The notes beneath the pieces are model-generated. The model worked only from the letters and a program-made list of their open reading frames with translations. It was not told the origin of the DNA and ran no database searches. From positions 1 to 64,000 of the forward strand of contig JASEIM010000012.1 in NCBI GenBank assembly GCA_030017655.1: a stretch of 64,000 nt of DNA, written 5' to 3'. The translations under genes and the position numbers were made by a program. Positions 43,270-53,692 of the stretch are shown here, one piece after another (position 1 is the stretch's first letter; each line of letters starts with the position of its first letter). The stretch is from Methanobacterium sp. Its GTDB lineage: Archaea > Methanobacteriota > Methanobacteria > Methanobacteriales > Methanobacteriaceae.

Positions 43270-44394
43270 ATGAAATTTGCATGGATCATGGCAGAAGGCA
43301 CTAATTGGGATGCAAAAAAGGGAATAATCACTACAGCACTGGAATCAGGAATAGACACAGTTGTGGATTTTGAAAATGTTCATGAAATAATGAAACTGGG
43401 CAATATTAAAATAGTCTCTGACTCTGATGAATCAGATATGATACTTGTGGGTAGAAATGGTGAAGGGGACGGAACACTGAAGATCCCCTTTGACCTATCC
43501 GAATCAAAAGATTTAGCTGCTGTAAATGGATTTAAAAGAAAAGGAAAAATAGTAGCTTACTATATTGAAATTACAAGCAAAAAACATGAAGAACTGGCAA
43601 GAGAAATTGGAAGAGTTGCTGACTATGTGATCCTTGTAGGAAGTGACTGGAAGATAATTCCACTGGAAAATATCATAGCAGACCTGCAGAAGGAAGATGT
43701 TAAACTTGTGGCTGCTGTTCCGGATTATGAGGAATCAAAACTTGCCCTTGAAACACTGGAACACGGCACTGATGGTATACTTCTTTATACTTCTGATATT
43801 AATCAAATTAAAAAAGTTGCTGCATTAATTGAAAAAATAGAGTCCGAAAGTTATGATCTTGTACCTGCAACCGTGACCGAAATCAAGCCAGTTGGATCAG
43901 GTGATCGGGTCTGTATAGACACAGCTTCAATGATGCATGTAGGTGAAGGAATGCTCATAGGATCCTACTCCAAAGGTCTCTTTCTTGTACACAGCGAATC
44001 CCTTGAAAGTGAATATGTTGCCTCAAGACCTTTCAGAGTGAATGCTGGACCGGTCCATGCATATGTAATGACCCCAAATAATAAAACCAAATACCTTTCT
44101 GAAATTGAAACTGGAGATGAAGTTTTAACTGTAGACAAGGAAGGAAACACAAAAATCGCAGTCGTAGGGAGGGTAAAGATTGAAAAAAGGCCTTTAATGC
44201 TTATTGAAGCAGAATATGAAGGTGTAAAAATCAAAACTTTACTTCAAAATGCCGAAACAATAAGACTTGTTAAGGAGGATGGCATCCCTATTTCAGTTGC
44301 AGACATTAAAACCGGTGATAAAGTCATGATTTATCTGGATAAAGGTGCAAGACACTTTGGAATGTCCATTGAAGAAAGTATCATTGAAAAATAA
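43270..44394 (+). CDS. aroB': 3-dehydroquinate synthase II
   Basis: Archaeal enzyme converting the aldolase product to 3-dehydroquinate by oxidative deamination and cyclisation. 374 residues: N-terminal KFAWIMAEGTNWDAKKGI, VGSGDRVCIDTASMMHVGEGMLIGS and SRPFRVNAGPVHAYV, all specific to this family and unlike bacterial AroB. It follows the aldolase gene by 30 bases; AGAAGGTCATA precedes ATG 43270. Confidence 0.95.
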   Translation: MKFAWIMAEGTNWDAKKGIITTALESGIDTVVDFENVHEIMKLGNIKIVSDSDESDMILVGRNGEGDGTLKIPFDLSESKDLAAVNGFKRKGKIVAYYIEITSKKHEELAREIGRVADYVILVGSDWKIIPLENIIADLQKEDVKLVAAVPDYEESKLALETLEHGTDGILLYTSDINQIKKVAALIEKIESESYDLVPATVTEIKPVGSGDRVCIDTASMMHVGEGMLIGSYSKGLFLVHSESLESEYVASRPFRVNAGPVHAYVMTPNNKTKYLSEIETGDEVLTVDKEGNTKIAVVGRVKIEKRPLMLIEAEYEGVKIKTLLQNAETIRLVKEDGIPISVADIKTGDKVMIYLDKGARHFGMSIEESIIEK

Positions 44395-44439
44395 CTATTT
44401 ATTTTCTTTTTATTTATTAAATGATAATGGGGAGGTAAA

Positions 44440-45381
44440 ATGTCTGATTATGAAGTCATGATAATAGATCCAGAACAAAGACAAATATTATCAGACCAAT
44501 TAGCAGACAAAATAAGATATGAACTAAAGGCAAACATCCATGGAGCATGCGTAAAACTTCTAACAGATAATAAAAACTTTAAAGATGAATGGGAAGATAA
44601 TTTCAAGTTTATGAATGAAGATATAAGGCCACATGCCAAGATATTTGCAATAGATGATGGGGGAAAACTACAGGTTATGTATGACCCCATTGGAAAGACA
44701 TCTATCCTGAAAAATCTTGATTACTACGGCTGGGTTAAAAGTATAGCCCTGGCTACGATTTCTGATTTTTTTGAGGACTATCATTCAAACCACAGACGAT
44801 ATTCGGTTCATGGATCTGCAGTGGACTACATGGGGCATGCAATTGCTATAATTGGCCCACCAGGAACTGGAAAAACTACTTTAACCTATGGACTGCTTCA
44901 AAATGAAGATTTTAATTATATATCAGATGACTGGTTCTTTGTAAGACTTTTCAGTAATGCAGTTGTGCTTTATTCCTCAGAAAAGAATTCATATATTAGA
45001 GATGATATAGCCGATGTCTGGAAAGTATTTGCAGATGAACTGGGAAAGGTTAAACTTGATAAGAAAGGAAGGGGAATTGCCGATGTGAATTCTTTATTTG
45101 GTGGACGTATCAGAGAAAGTTCAACCATAAAAAACGTGGTACTTTTAGAGCGTAACAAAGAAAATCCACCATTTAGAAAATTAAATCATGAGGAAGCATT
45201 GGATTACATGTTAAAAACTGATTTCTGCAATCCGCATCAATTAATACGAGATGAACGCAAATTAAAGATCAGAAAGAATTTTTTTGCAGAATTATTTTCA
45301 AAACTCGACATATATATGTTGAATACTATTGAAACTCCACAGGAGAGTCTTGATAGGATAAAAAACCTTGCAATGGTGTAA
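44440..45381 (+). CDS. HPr-kinase-like P-loop protein
   Basis: 313 residues. P-loop GPPGTGKTTLTYGLLQ (near 142) followed by a DDWFF motif, the layout of HPr serine kinase/PEP-carboxykinase-like P-loop folds. Methanogens lack a phosphotransferase system, so the substrate must be something else. The stop lies two bases before thpR. GGGGAGGTAAA precedes ATG 44440. Probably the third gene of the aroA'-aroB' transcript. Function unknown. Confidence 0.75.
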   Translation: MSDYEVMIIDPEQRQILSDQLADKIRYELKANIHGACVKLLTDNKNFKDEWEDNFKFMNEDIRPHAKIFAIDDGGKLQVMYDPIGKTSILKNLDYYGWVKSIALATISDFFEDYHSNHRRYSVHGSAVDYMGHAIAIIGPPGTGKTTLTYGLLQNEDFNYISDDWFFVRLFSNAVVLYSSEKNSYIRDDIADVWKVFADELGKVKLDKKGRGIADVNSLFGGRIRESSTIKNVVLLERNKENPPFRKLNHEEALDYMLKTDFCNPHQLIRDERKLKIRKNFFAELFSKLDIYMLNTIETPQESLDRIKNLAMV

Positions 45382-45383
45382 TT

Positions 45384-45935
45384 ATGAGGGTATTTTTAGC
45401 TATAGAAATAGATGAAAAACTTCTTGATAAGATATCAGATGTTCAAAAAAAGTTTATGGAGTGTGAAGCACCCGTAAAATATGTTGAAACTGAAAACTTA
45501 CATTGTACTCTCAAATTTTTCGGTGAAATCGATGATAATAAACTTAATGACATTATTAAAGCCATTGAAACTAAAATAAAAGCCCATGAACCCTTCAAAG
45601 TTAATATCAAAAAAACTGGAGTATTTCCAAATGAAAGGTATATACGAGTACTCTGGCTTGGAATGGAAGGAATAGAACCATTTTCAGACCTTCAAAAAGA
45701 CTTGGATGAAGACTTTGTGAAAATGGGATTTAAGAAGGAGAGAAGTTATGTTCCACACCTTACAATTGGACGGGTTAAAGGAGCAAAAAATAAAGCAGAG
45801 CTTTTAGCAACACTTAAAGATTTAGGTGACGTGGAAATTGGAGAGATGGATATAAATAAAATTGTTTTAAAAAAGAGTGAACTCACGCCTAAAGGACCCA
45901 TTTATACCACAATAAAAGAGTTTGATTTAAAATAA
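45384..45935 (+). CDS. thpR: RNA 2',3'-cyclic phosphodiesterase (LigT family)
   Basis: 183 residues with the two H-x-T/S-x motifs HCTLKF (near 46) and HLTIGRVKG (near 129) that hydrolyse 2',3'-cyclic phosphate ends. It may act in tRNA splicing or RNA repair. ATG 45384 is two bases after the upstream stop, and the CCA-adding enzyme gene follows, an RNA-ends theme. Confidence 0.94.
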   Translation: MRVFLAIEIDEKLLDKISDVQKKFMECEAPVKYVETENLHCTLKFFGEIDDNKLNDIIKAIETKIKAHEPFKVNIKKTGVFPNERYIRVLWLGMEGIEPFSDLQKDLDEDFVKMGFKKERSYVPHLTIGRVKGAKNKAELLATLKDLGDVEIGEMDINKIVLKKSELTPKGPIYTTIKEFDLK

Positions 45936-45974
45936 ATACTATTACTTTTTGAATAAAGTTTCAGGTGAATTATT

Positions 45975-47360
45975 TTGGAAAATATAGATTTTACAAAAGT
46001 CCTGGAGGTTATAAAGCCTACAGAAGAGGAAGAAGAAAAAGTAAGGTTATTATCAAATAAATTAATAGATATCATAAATGAGATTGCAGAGGATAATGAT
46101 ATTAATGCCGAAGCAGTCCTTGTAGGTTCAGTTGCTAAAGGTACGTGGCTTCATGGAAAAGCAGACATTGATGTATTCATGAAATTCCCATTAGATATTG
46201 ATGAGGCCAGTCTTAAAGAATATGGGCTTTTTTTAGGATTTGAATGCGCAAAAAGTATGCAGGGTAAATATGAATTGAGATATGCATCACACCCCTATGT
46301 CACTGGTTTTATAGAAGGATTTGATATTGATTTCGTGCCTTGTTACACAATTAAAAGTGCCGATAAACTTAAATCTGCAGTAGATCGTACAATTTTGCAC
46401 ACAGAATATATCAAAAAGAATTTAAAAGAAGAACAGAAGAATGAAGTGCTTTTACTCAAAAAATTCATGGAATCAATCCATACCTACGGTGCAGAGTTCA
46501 AAGTGGGTGGATTTTCAGGATATCTGTGTGAACTTTTAATTATATATTATGGTTCTTTTTTAGGAGTATTAAAAGCCGCTGCAGAGGAATGGCGACCCAA
46601 TCAATTGATAGATCTCCAGGATTATGGTACAGGAGATATTTTTACCGAGCCAATGGTTGTCATCGATCCAACAGACAAAAATAGGAATGTTGCAGCAGCA
46701 TTAACCCTTCAAAAGATATCTGAATTTATAGTAGCATCAAGAAATTTCTTAGAAAATCCAAAAGAAGATTATTTCTTTGATAAGGAATTATATACTGATT
46801 CAAACACTATTAAATATGAATTTAGGCAAAGAGAAACAAAAACACTTTTAATCATTTTTAAACCCCCAGAAATTCCAGCCGATGCTTTATATCCTCAAAT
46901 TAAAAAAACTGAAAATTCTATGGGTGGAGTTTTGGAAAGAGAAGATTTCAAAGTTTTTAATACTGATTCATGGACAGATGAAGAGGAAAATGTAATAATA
47001 TTGCTTGAAATTGAAACATGGCAGCTTCCAAATATAAAGAAGAATCTTGGCCCTTTTATATGGTCAGAAATCCATCAAAAAAGGTTTTTAGATAAATATG
47101 GAAACAAAGCTTATATAGAAGGGGATAGATGGGTGGCAGAAATTGAAAGAGAATATAAGGATGCTGAATCATTCATTGAAGATATTTTGGTGGAAAATAA
47201 AATAGGGTTACTTAGATTTGGGAAACATATTAAAAATGAAATCCTAAAAGAGCATCAAATAATAGATATTTTAGAGTTTTTGGATTCAAAGGAATGCAAT
47301 GAAGAGATGCTGCTATTTTTCTATGAATATTTGAATAAAAATGTATATTTAAGCCGTTAA
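45975..47360 (+). CDS. cca: CCA-adding enzyme (archaeal class I)
   Basis: Adds or repairs the tRNA 3' CCA end without a template. 461 residues: VGSVAKGTWLHGKADIDVF (nucleotidyltransferase GS-x-DxD near 50), GFDIDFVPCY near 116 with the third Asp, and a long C-terminal body as in class I enzymes. The start is TTG 45975 after AGGTGAA. It converges on priS, 17 bases between stops. Confidence 0.95.
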   Translation: MENIDFTKVLEVIKPTEEEEEKVRLLSNKLIDIINEIAEDNDINAEAVLVGSVAKGTWLHGKADIDVFMKFPLDIDEASLKEYGLFLGFECAKSMQGKYELRYASHPYVTGFIEGFDIDFVPCYTIKSADKLKSAVDRTILHTEYIKKNLKEEQKNEVLLLKKFMESIHTYGAEFKVGGFSGYLCELLIIYYGSFLGVLKAAAEEWRPNQLIDLQDYGTGDIFTEPMVVIDPTDKNRNVAAALTLQKISEFIVASRNFLENPKEDYFFDKELYTDSNTIKYEFRQRETKTLLIIFKPPEIPADALYPQIKKTENSMGGVLEREDFKVFNTDSWTDEEENVIILLEIETWQLPNIKKNLGPFIWSEIHQKRFLDKYGNKAYIEGDRWVAEIEREYKDAESFIEDILVENKIGLLRFGKHIKNEILKEHQIIDILEFLDSKECNEEMLLFFYEYLNKNVYLSR

Positions 47361-47377
47361 TTTTAATCTATTGCTTA

Positions 47378-48346
47378 TCATTTCCTTTCCCAGACAAATT
47401 TAGGCACAGCTTCCTTAAACGGATCAAATGCATCAATGTTTTTAACTTCCATACACCTCATGCTTACCTTAGAGTGCAGTGATGATGGAAGTCTTAGAAT
47501 CCTTTTAAGGTCAATTGAAACTTTGGCATCAACAAGACCCATATTTAAAGATGTAATGGCTTTAACTACTTTCTTGTATCGTAGGGGGCCGATTTTAGTT
47601 TTAAATAAACCCCATTCATCTCTATCTAAAAGATTTCTGTTTGTTAAAACATCTTTTAAGAGTTTTGCATTAACATCATCAAGTTTTGAATCCTGAGTTA
47701 AATGATTAATTGCATATTTTACCCTCTCAGTAAATACTTTTGGATAGCCGAATGGAATAGAAAAATGCTCCAGATTATAAATACCATCACTATCATCGTA
47801 TTTATCTTTAGGTAAATCTGCACCTACAACATATTTTAAGATATGGGAACGCACATCACTATCCATTTCCATCACGTCTTCATCAAGGACTCTTATATGA
47901 TATCCTCTGCCAGAATAGACCAGATGAATATTATTTAAGCCTAAATCTCCTTTCAATGTATCAATAATGCTGCTTATAATTTCTTTAGCTTCTCTCAGGC
48001 ATATTTCACATACATTTTCGCAGTTGCAGGTTCTTATGGGAATGTCTTTTGCATCAACATCAAAAACCAATTCTGATTTTATCCAACCGTCTCTTTTACG
48101 AGGTTTTTCGTAAAAAGCAACTGAACAATAGGCTGCAAAAGGGGTTTTGGATTTCATAAAACGTTTTAAATATTCAGGAGTGTTAAATACCTTATATCTA
48201 TCATTGGGACCTCTGCCAAAGTGATCAAATCCAAATTCTCGATTTTCTACAGAATTCACTATGAAATCAGGGACCTGTTTAATGTCCCATTCTTCTCTGT
48301 AATAGATTCTACGCTCCTCGAGAGTTGCCGGATTGAACATTTCCAT
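47378..48346 (-). CDS. priS: DNA primase small (catalytic) subunit
   Basis: Archaeal/eukaryotic primase catalytic subunit, 322 residues. Catalytic Asp residues in SELVFDVDAKD near 97, zinc cysteines in CNCENVCEICLREA near 108-120, and VYSGRGYHIRV near 145 (SGRGxH motif). Makes RNA/DNA primers. ATG 48346 begins about 14 bases after the priL stop, so the two subunits form one unit. A second ATG at codon 3 exists. Confidence 0.96.
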   Translation of the reverse strand: MEMFNPATLEERRIYYREEWDIKQVPDFIVNSVENREFGFDHFGRGPNDRYKVFNTPEYLKRFMKSKTPFAAYCSVAFYEKPRKRDGWIKSELVFDVDAKDIPIRTCNCENVCEICLREAKEIISSIIDTLKGDLGLNNIHLVYSGRGYHIRVLDEDVMEMDSDVRSHILKYVVGADLPKDKYDDSDGIYNLEHFSIPFGYPKVFTERVKYAINHLTQDSKLDDVNAKLLKDVLTNRNLLDRDEWGLFKTKIGPLRYKKVVKAITSLNMGLVDAKVSIDLKRILRLPSSLHSKVSMRCMEVKNIDAFDPFKEAVPKFVWERK

Positions 48347-48359
48347 GGTTTTGACCTGA

Positions 48360-49676
48360 TCATTTATTAGACTTATTTTGCCATATTTTCCTTGTATAAT
48401 AAGATAGAGGATTTCCTATTGATTTACATGTTTCATCTGGCCTGCATAAAGCAGGCATCTGTAATTTTACCTTTTCACAGCTCATTGGGGTATACCAAGT
48501 TGTTTCTCCTTCGTGTTGAGGGTTTAAGTCATCATGCATCCCAAATCCAAGCTTTGCATTGATATTTATCTTTTCCTGGGGCTGATCATCAAAAAGTGGA
48601 GGGCTGCATCTATCTGCAGCATCGTAAATCATGGGTAAAATCTCATTTTTAGTAATTTTTAAATCAGGGTCAACATCTGACACTTTTAAAGTAGCATTGC
48701 TTCTGAAAACCGATGGATTTAATCTCGCATAAGATAAAAAGGGAGTTAAAAACAGAACAATTACTTCGTTTCTTCCTCCGGATTTAATACCTTCTAAAGC
48801 TGATTTAATGCACGGAGGGAATAAATCAACATTTAATGGTGAAGCTTTAACAGTTCCACCTCCTGAAACACCACCATAATATCGCATTTCTTTGGATAAA
48901 ACTTCAGAAACCTTATCTGCAATTTTTAATAATATAGGGTTAGGTTCTATTATTTTTACCCTTTCATGAACGCTTTTTATGTAGTTTTCAGTGTTCTGCA
49001 TAATCATTTTGATTATGATAAGCTCTTTGATCCTGTTTCCAATAAACACATCATACATTTTTTCAGGAGGCCTATTTGTTTTCTTAATTATTTCTCCAAA
49101 GTGTTCCATAAATTCTTCACGGTCTAATATTACATTTCCATCCTTTAAAACTAATTCTTGCAGGCTTATTTTCTTTGAACTTACAAGATCTGCAAGCTGC
49201 GTCCATTTAATTTTATCCTGAACAATGAGATTGTTCAATATCTTTTGGGTGATTTCTGTTCTTTCACTGATCAACAGCTCTTCAAGCCTATTTTCAATTA
49301 TTTGCCCCTGTAATTCCACTACAGCTCTGCTTTCCCTTGAATTAGGACCAAATTTAACTCCAATTGCCTGACATAGGATATAAAATGCAATTGTGTCCAT
49401 CTTGGTGATTTCCCGATGAAATAGATATGCATATTTTTTATGTTTATAATCTGGATCGCTTTTTTTCTCAATAAACCATTCTACTCTTTTAATAACAAGA
49501 TCAGAATAATTTTTAGGTATAAAAGCATCATCAGATGTTTCTTGAGCGCTAATTGAATAAACTATGTCTATTAGTTGACTATTTTCATCATATATCCTGT
49601 CTAAATTTCCTCCATCTTCCATTACAATTCGTTTTCCTTCATCAGATAAAGGATTTATAAAGGACATTGATATCAT
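48360..49676 (-). CDS. priL: DNA primase large subunit
   Basis: 438 residues. Four cysteines typical of the PriL 4Fe-4S domain are present: FPPCIKSAL (near 291), AADRCSPPLF (near 362), MSCEKVKLQMPALCRPDETC (near 403-419), with YYTRKIW near the C-terminus. It regulates the catalytic subunit and primer length. ATG 49676, or ATG 49667 (codon 4). Divergent from metG. Confidence 0.94.
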   Translation of the reverse strand: MISMSFINPLSDEGKRIVMEDGGNLDRIYDENSQLIDIVYSISAQETSDDAFIPKNYSDLVIKRVEWFIEKKSDPDYKHKKYAYLFHREITKMDTIAFYILCQAIGVKFGPNSRESRAVVELQGQIIENRLEELLISERTEITQKILNNLIVQDKIKWTQLADLVSSKKISLQELVLKDGNVILDREEFMEHFGEIIKKTNRPPEKMYDVFIGNRIKELIIIKMIMQNTENYIKSVHERVKIIEPNPILLKIADKVSEVLSKEMRYYGGVSGGGTVKASPLNVDLFPPCIKSALEGIKSGGRNEVIVLFLTPFLSYARLNPSVFRSNATLKVSDVDPDLKITKNEILPMIYDAADRCSPPLFDDQPQEKININAKLGFGMHDDLNPQHEGETTWYTPMSCEKVKLQMPALCRPDETCKSIGNPLSYYTRKIWQNKSNK

Positions 49677-50022
49677 ACGGTTAATGCTTTATGATTGTCC
49701 TTATTATAAATACTTAAAGTATAATGGCTTCAGGTGAATATAAATTTCAAAACAGTAATATCTACATTTCAAGACATGTGAAAATGATACTCCATGTAAA
49801 TAAATATTTAAAATAGTTAAATAATTAAATATAATAGTAGAAAAAACTGTTTTAAACTATATATAAATAATAAAATATAACATAATATTGTTTAAAATTT
49901 TTATTAGATAATTTAATATCTATTTAACCTTTAAAGGGTTTTTCAATCTTATTATCAATTAAATCAATAAATCTAAGGGTTTAAAACCTTTGTATTTATC
50001 TTTTAGTAAGGAGGAATCTAAT
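49677..50022. other. Divergent promoter region between priL and metG
   Basis: About 345 very AT-rich bases. TATATATAAATA at 49858-49869 is a good TATA box candidate for metG, though it leaves a long leader. No gene, RNA or strong repeat is seen. Confidence 0.45.
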
Positions 50023-52008
50023 TTGAATAAAGTATTTATTACATGTGCACTACCCTATGCAAATGGCCCATGTCACCTAGGGCACTTAAGATCAACATAT
50101 ATACCAGCAGACATTTATGCACGTTATAACCGGATGAAAATGAGGGATGTGCTTTTTGTTTGTGCGACAGACGAGCATGGAACACCAATAGCAGTTAGGG
50201 CAGAAGAAATCAGGAAATCTCCTAAAGAAATTGCCGATAAATTCCATAAAATGATTAAAAATGATCTTGACTCCTGTGACATATCTTTTAATTACTTTTC
50301 AAGGACAACTGACCCAATACACTACGAAATTTCACAGAACTTTTTCCTTAAGCTCTATGAAAAAGGCTATATCTACGAAAAAGTCATTCAACAGCCCTAC
50401 TGTAATGAATGTAAAAGATTTCTTCCGGACAGATATGTTGAAGGGATTTGCCCTCACTGCAAAGGACAAGGAGCAAGAGGAGACCATTGTGAAAGCTGCG
50501 GGCGGCACTTAGACCCCATACAGCTTGAAGAGCCAAAATGTCTTATATGCAGTTCCACTCCTGAAATCAAAGAATCTAAACAATATTTCTTTAAATTAAG
50601 TCATTTTGAAAATGGATTAAAGGATTGGATAGAAAATAATGAAGAACTACCCCCTAACGTTAAAAACTACGCACTTCAATGGATTAAAGAAGGTCTAAAA
50701 GATTGGATACTTACAAGGGACATGGAATGGGGAATTCCTGTGCCATTAGAAAATGCTGAAGGCAAAATAATTTATGTATGGGGAGAAGCATTTCTCGGAT
50801 ACATTTCGGCAGCCGCACAGTGGAGTGCAAAACACAATAAACCATGGGAAGACTACTGGAATGATAAAGCCATCCATTTTATAGGTAAAGACATTATCTA
50901 TCATCATGCAATATTCTGGCCAGCCCTGCTTATGGGATACGGCTGCAAACTTCCGACAAATATTGTAGCTGGAGAATATTTATCTCTGGAAGGTAAAAAG
51001 ATGTCGACAAGTAAAAATTGGGTTATATGGGCATCTGAATTCCTTGAGAAGTTTGATTCAGATATTTTAAGATATTATCTTGTAGTAAATGCACCGCTTA
51101 CCCGTGATACTGATTTTTCATGGGATGATTTCCAGCGCAGAGTAAATGATGAGCTTGCTGATGTACTTGGGAACTTCTTGCACCGGACATTTTCATTCAC
51201 CGGCAGATTCTTTAATAGCGAAATCCCAGAACCTGCTGCATTTGATGAATACGATGAAGAGTTTAGAGATAGAATTATTGAGATTCCAGCAAAAGTTTCT
51301 GGCCTTATTGAAAATTTTAAGTTCAGAGAAGGCCTTATTGAAATAATAAGACTTGCAAAATTTGCAAATAAATATTTCAACGATAAAAAGCCATGGAAAG
51401 CAGTTAAAGAAAAGCCTGATGAAGCTGCAAACTGCCTATATCTATGTAATCAGCTTGCAAAGACTCTATCAATTATTTTAAGTCCATATATTCCAGTTAA
51501 AGCACCTCAAATAATGGAAACTTTGAATTTACAGAACATTGATACTTCTAATTGGGATAAAGCAGCTGAATTCATCCCTGCAGGCCATAAAATTAATAAA
51601 GCTAAACCATTATTTTCAAAAATAGATGATTCAGTAATAAAGAAAGAAAAAGAAGCACTTTATAAAAATTTAAAGGATGATGATGAAATGAAGAACATTA
51701 TAAGCATAGAAGATTTTGTAAAAATTGATCTGAGAATTGGCGAAGTAATAGATGCAGAACGTGTTGAAGGTTCAGATAACTTATTAAAATTAAGAGTTGA
51801 TGTTAAAGAGAAGAAATTACAGATTGTTGCTGGTCTTGCTAAAAAATATTCTCCAGAAGAAATAAAAGGGCAAAAAGTTGTTGTTCTGGTTAATTTAAAG
51901 CCAGCTAAACTCTTTGGAATAAAATCTGAGGGCATGATTCTTGCAACATCTGACAATTTAAGTGTCTTATCTGCTGAAAATGCTGAAATTGGCGAAAAAA
52001 TTAAATAA
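50023..52008 (+). CDS. metG: Methionyl-tRNA synthetase with C-terminal tRNA-binding domain
   Basis: Class I synthetase, 661 residues from TTG 50023 (AAGGAGGAATCT precedes; the frame extends to 49990 without support). HIGH-type CHLGHLRS near 18, KMSTSK near 330, and two zinc knuckles CNECKRF...CPHCKG, CESCG...CLIC near 125-170 (archaeal type). Residues about 560-661 form the Trbp111/EMAP-like tRNA-binding OB fold (DLRIGEVIDAERVEGSDNLL). Upstream of DUF530 by 28 bases. Confidence 0.97.
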   Translation: MNKVFITCALPYANGPCHLGHLRSTYIPADIYARYNRMKMRDVLFVCATDEHGTPIAVRAEEIRKSPKEIADKFHKMIKNDLDSCDISFNYFSRTTDPIHYEISQNFFLKLYEKGYIYEKVIQQPYCNECKRFLPDRYVEGICPHCKGQGARGDHCESCGRHLDPIQLEEPKCLICSSTPEIKESKQYFFKLSHFENGLKDWIENNEELPPNVKNYALQWIKEGLKDWILTRDMEWGIPVPLENAEGKIIYVWGEAFLGYISAAAQWSAKHNKPWEDYWNDKAIHFIGKDIIYHHAIFWPALLMGYGCKLPTNIVAGEYLSLEGKKMSTSKNWVIWASEFLEKFDSDILRYYLVVNAPLTRDTDFSWDDFQRRVNDELADVLGNFLHRTFSFTGRFFNSEIPEPAAFDEYDEEFRDRIIEIPAKVSGLIENFKFREGLIEIIRLAKFANKYFNDKKPWKAVKEKPDEAANCLYLCNQLAKTLSIILSPYIPVKAPQIMETLNLQNIDTSNWDKAAEFIPAGHKINKAKPLFSKIDDSVIKKEKEALYKNLKDDDEMKNIISIEDFVKIDLRIGEVIDAERVEGSDNLLKLRVDVKEKKLQIVAGLAKKYSPEEIKGQKVVVLVNLKPAKLFGIKSEGMILATSDNLSVLSAENAEIGEKIK

Positions 52009-52036
52009 ACTGTTTAAAAATTGTTTGGGAAGTAAA

Positions 52037-53608
52037 ATGAATGAATCAGTTTTAATTGCACGGGCTGAAAGATTTCTTGAAACAATAAAGCGTCAGAGAG
52101 TTGAAGTAAATAAAATTAAAGACTTTGAAAGCTTTATTGTAGTTTATCATTATCTAAAAGATAATTTAAATGAATTATATGATTTAAGGGACACAATGGA
52201 AATAAAAGGCTATAAAGCTCCCTACAGTTCCCTTATCAGAACTTCTCGTTCTGTTGGTGGAGAATTAAAGGCTGATGAAATTCATGATGTTTCCAGACAG
52301 ACCCAGTTTTTCAGAATGAAGGCTGCAGCCAAAAAAAATATATTGGATAGAGTAAAATCGTCTATAGCATCCCATAAAATTGCAATTGGACATCTTGAAG
52401 AATTTGCAACAATTAAATGTAATGTTTGTAAAAAACTTTATAAGAGACATGAAATCGAATTTGTTGAAAGTAAAGAGTGCGGTTGTGGAGCCAGGGACTT
52501 AATATTACAGAAAAATGATCAGAGTGTATATAGATTAGACATAATAAGATATTTGCCATTATCTGGTGAATATATGCTTAGAATGTCAGATTTATCTCCT
52601 CTAGGAAGAGATGCCTTCCGAAATATTGTTAGAATTCTAAAACATGAAAAAAGAGGAATTGTAAAAACACTATCTCTTGTTGTGAAAGTTTTTGAAGACG
52701 GTAGATGGATTAGAAAGAGAGTAACGATGGATGCAGAGGAGGATTTGAATTATGAGAGAGAAATAAGGAAAGAATATGGTTCAAATGCACGTATCGAATT
52801 TTTGCAGTTCCATCGTAAAAAACCAGCCATAATTAATGATAGACATGTGCAAACAGCCCTTTCAATTGCTTATGTTAAATCTGCAGGGGAAATTGCAGAT
52901 AGAATCATTGACGAAGTTCTGGAAAGCGTCTTAAAAAATAAGGATAAACTCAAAATATATGATGAAGCTTTAAAAACAGCAAATGAAGCTGCTGATTCAA
53001 TAACAGATGTTATGGAAGATAAGGATGAAATAAAGGAAGAAAAACTGAATGAATTATTAAAAGAGAATAATCTCATGGGAACAGATGGTAATATAGATAA
53101 AGAACTTGAAGAAGATATCCAGCTAAGAAAGGATATGCAGAAAAAGCTTTTCATTGAAATGCCCAGGATAATGATCTTATGGGACATTGCAAAATATTAT
53201 TTAACCACATCCTATGATCGGAGAAATAAATATTCAGGACCTTTTCCAAATCTACGACCTAACCTCGACTCGAACCAATTAAAGGCTTTTAAGGATTTTG
53301 ATATGCAAACTACTTTGATTTTAAAGGAATACACAGATGAAAAAATAGAATATATCGAAAATATTAAGGAAGTTATTGCTAAGAAGTTTGAAATTGAAAA
53401 TAAGATAAAAGGTCTTCACGTTAAACTAAATCCGCCTGCTCTTGGAGCGGTTATCTTAAATACTGCTGGGAAATTATCTATCAATACTGCAGCAGATACT
53501 TTCTCTGTTAATCCCTCTCTGGTAGAAAAGGAAAAAGAAAAAATAGAAACCTTTGGTAAGCCATCATCTGTAAAAGCCAAAAAGTTTTTAGAAATGATAA
53601 AAAAGTAG
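52037..53608 (+). CDS. DUF530 family archaeal protein
   Basis: 523 residues. The frame opens inside metG (51962), but ATG 52037 follows GGGAAGTA and leaves metG intact. A CxxC pair is at CNVCKKLY (near 130) and again CGCGARDL (near 156), making a zinc ribbon; the rest is helical and charged. It is conserved in methanogens as a large protein of unknown function next to metG, as I recall. tRNA or translation links are an inference from context. Confidence 0.85.
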   Translation: MNESVLIARAERFLETIKRQRVEVNKIKDFESFIVVYHYLKDNLNELYDLRDTMEIKGYKAPYSSLIRTSRSVGGELKADEIHDVSRQTQFFRMKAAAKKNILDRVKSSIASHKIAIGHLEEFATIKCNVCKKLYKRHEIEFVESKECGCGARDLILQKNDQSVYRLDIIRYLPLSGEYMLRMSDLSPLGRDAFRNIVRILKHEKRGIVKTLSLVVKVFEDGRWIRKRVTMDAEEDLNYEREIRKEYGSNARIEFLQFHRKKPAIINDRHVQTALSIAYVKSAGEIADRIIDEVLESVLKNKDKLKIYDEALKTANEAADSITDVMEDKDEIKEEKLNELLKENNLMGTDGNIDKELEEDIQLRKDMQKKLFIEMPRIMILWDIAKYYLTTSYDRRNKYSGPFPNLRPNLDSNQLKAFKDFDMQTTLILKEYTDEKIEYIENIKEVIAKKFEIENKIKGLHVKLNPPALGAVILNTAGKLSINTAADTFSVNPSLVEKEKEKIETFGKPSSVKAKKFLEMIKK

Positions 53609-53692
53609 TTTAGCCCATTAAATTTCTGTTTTTAAAATAAATAATTAGATAGTTTTAACTTGTATGATGGGAAATAAAAATATGGTGGTATT

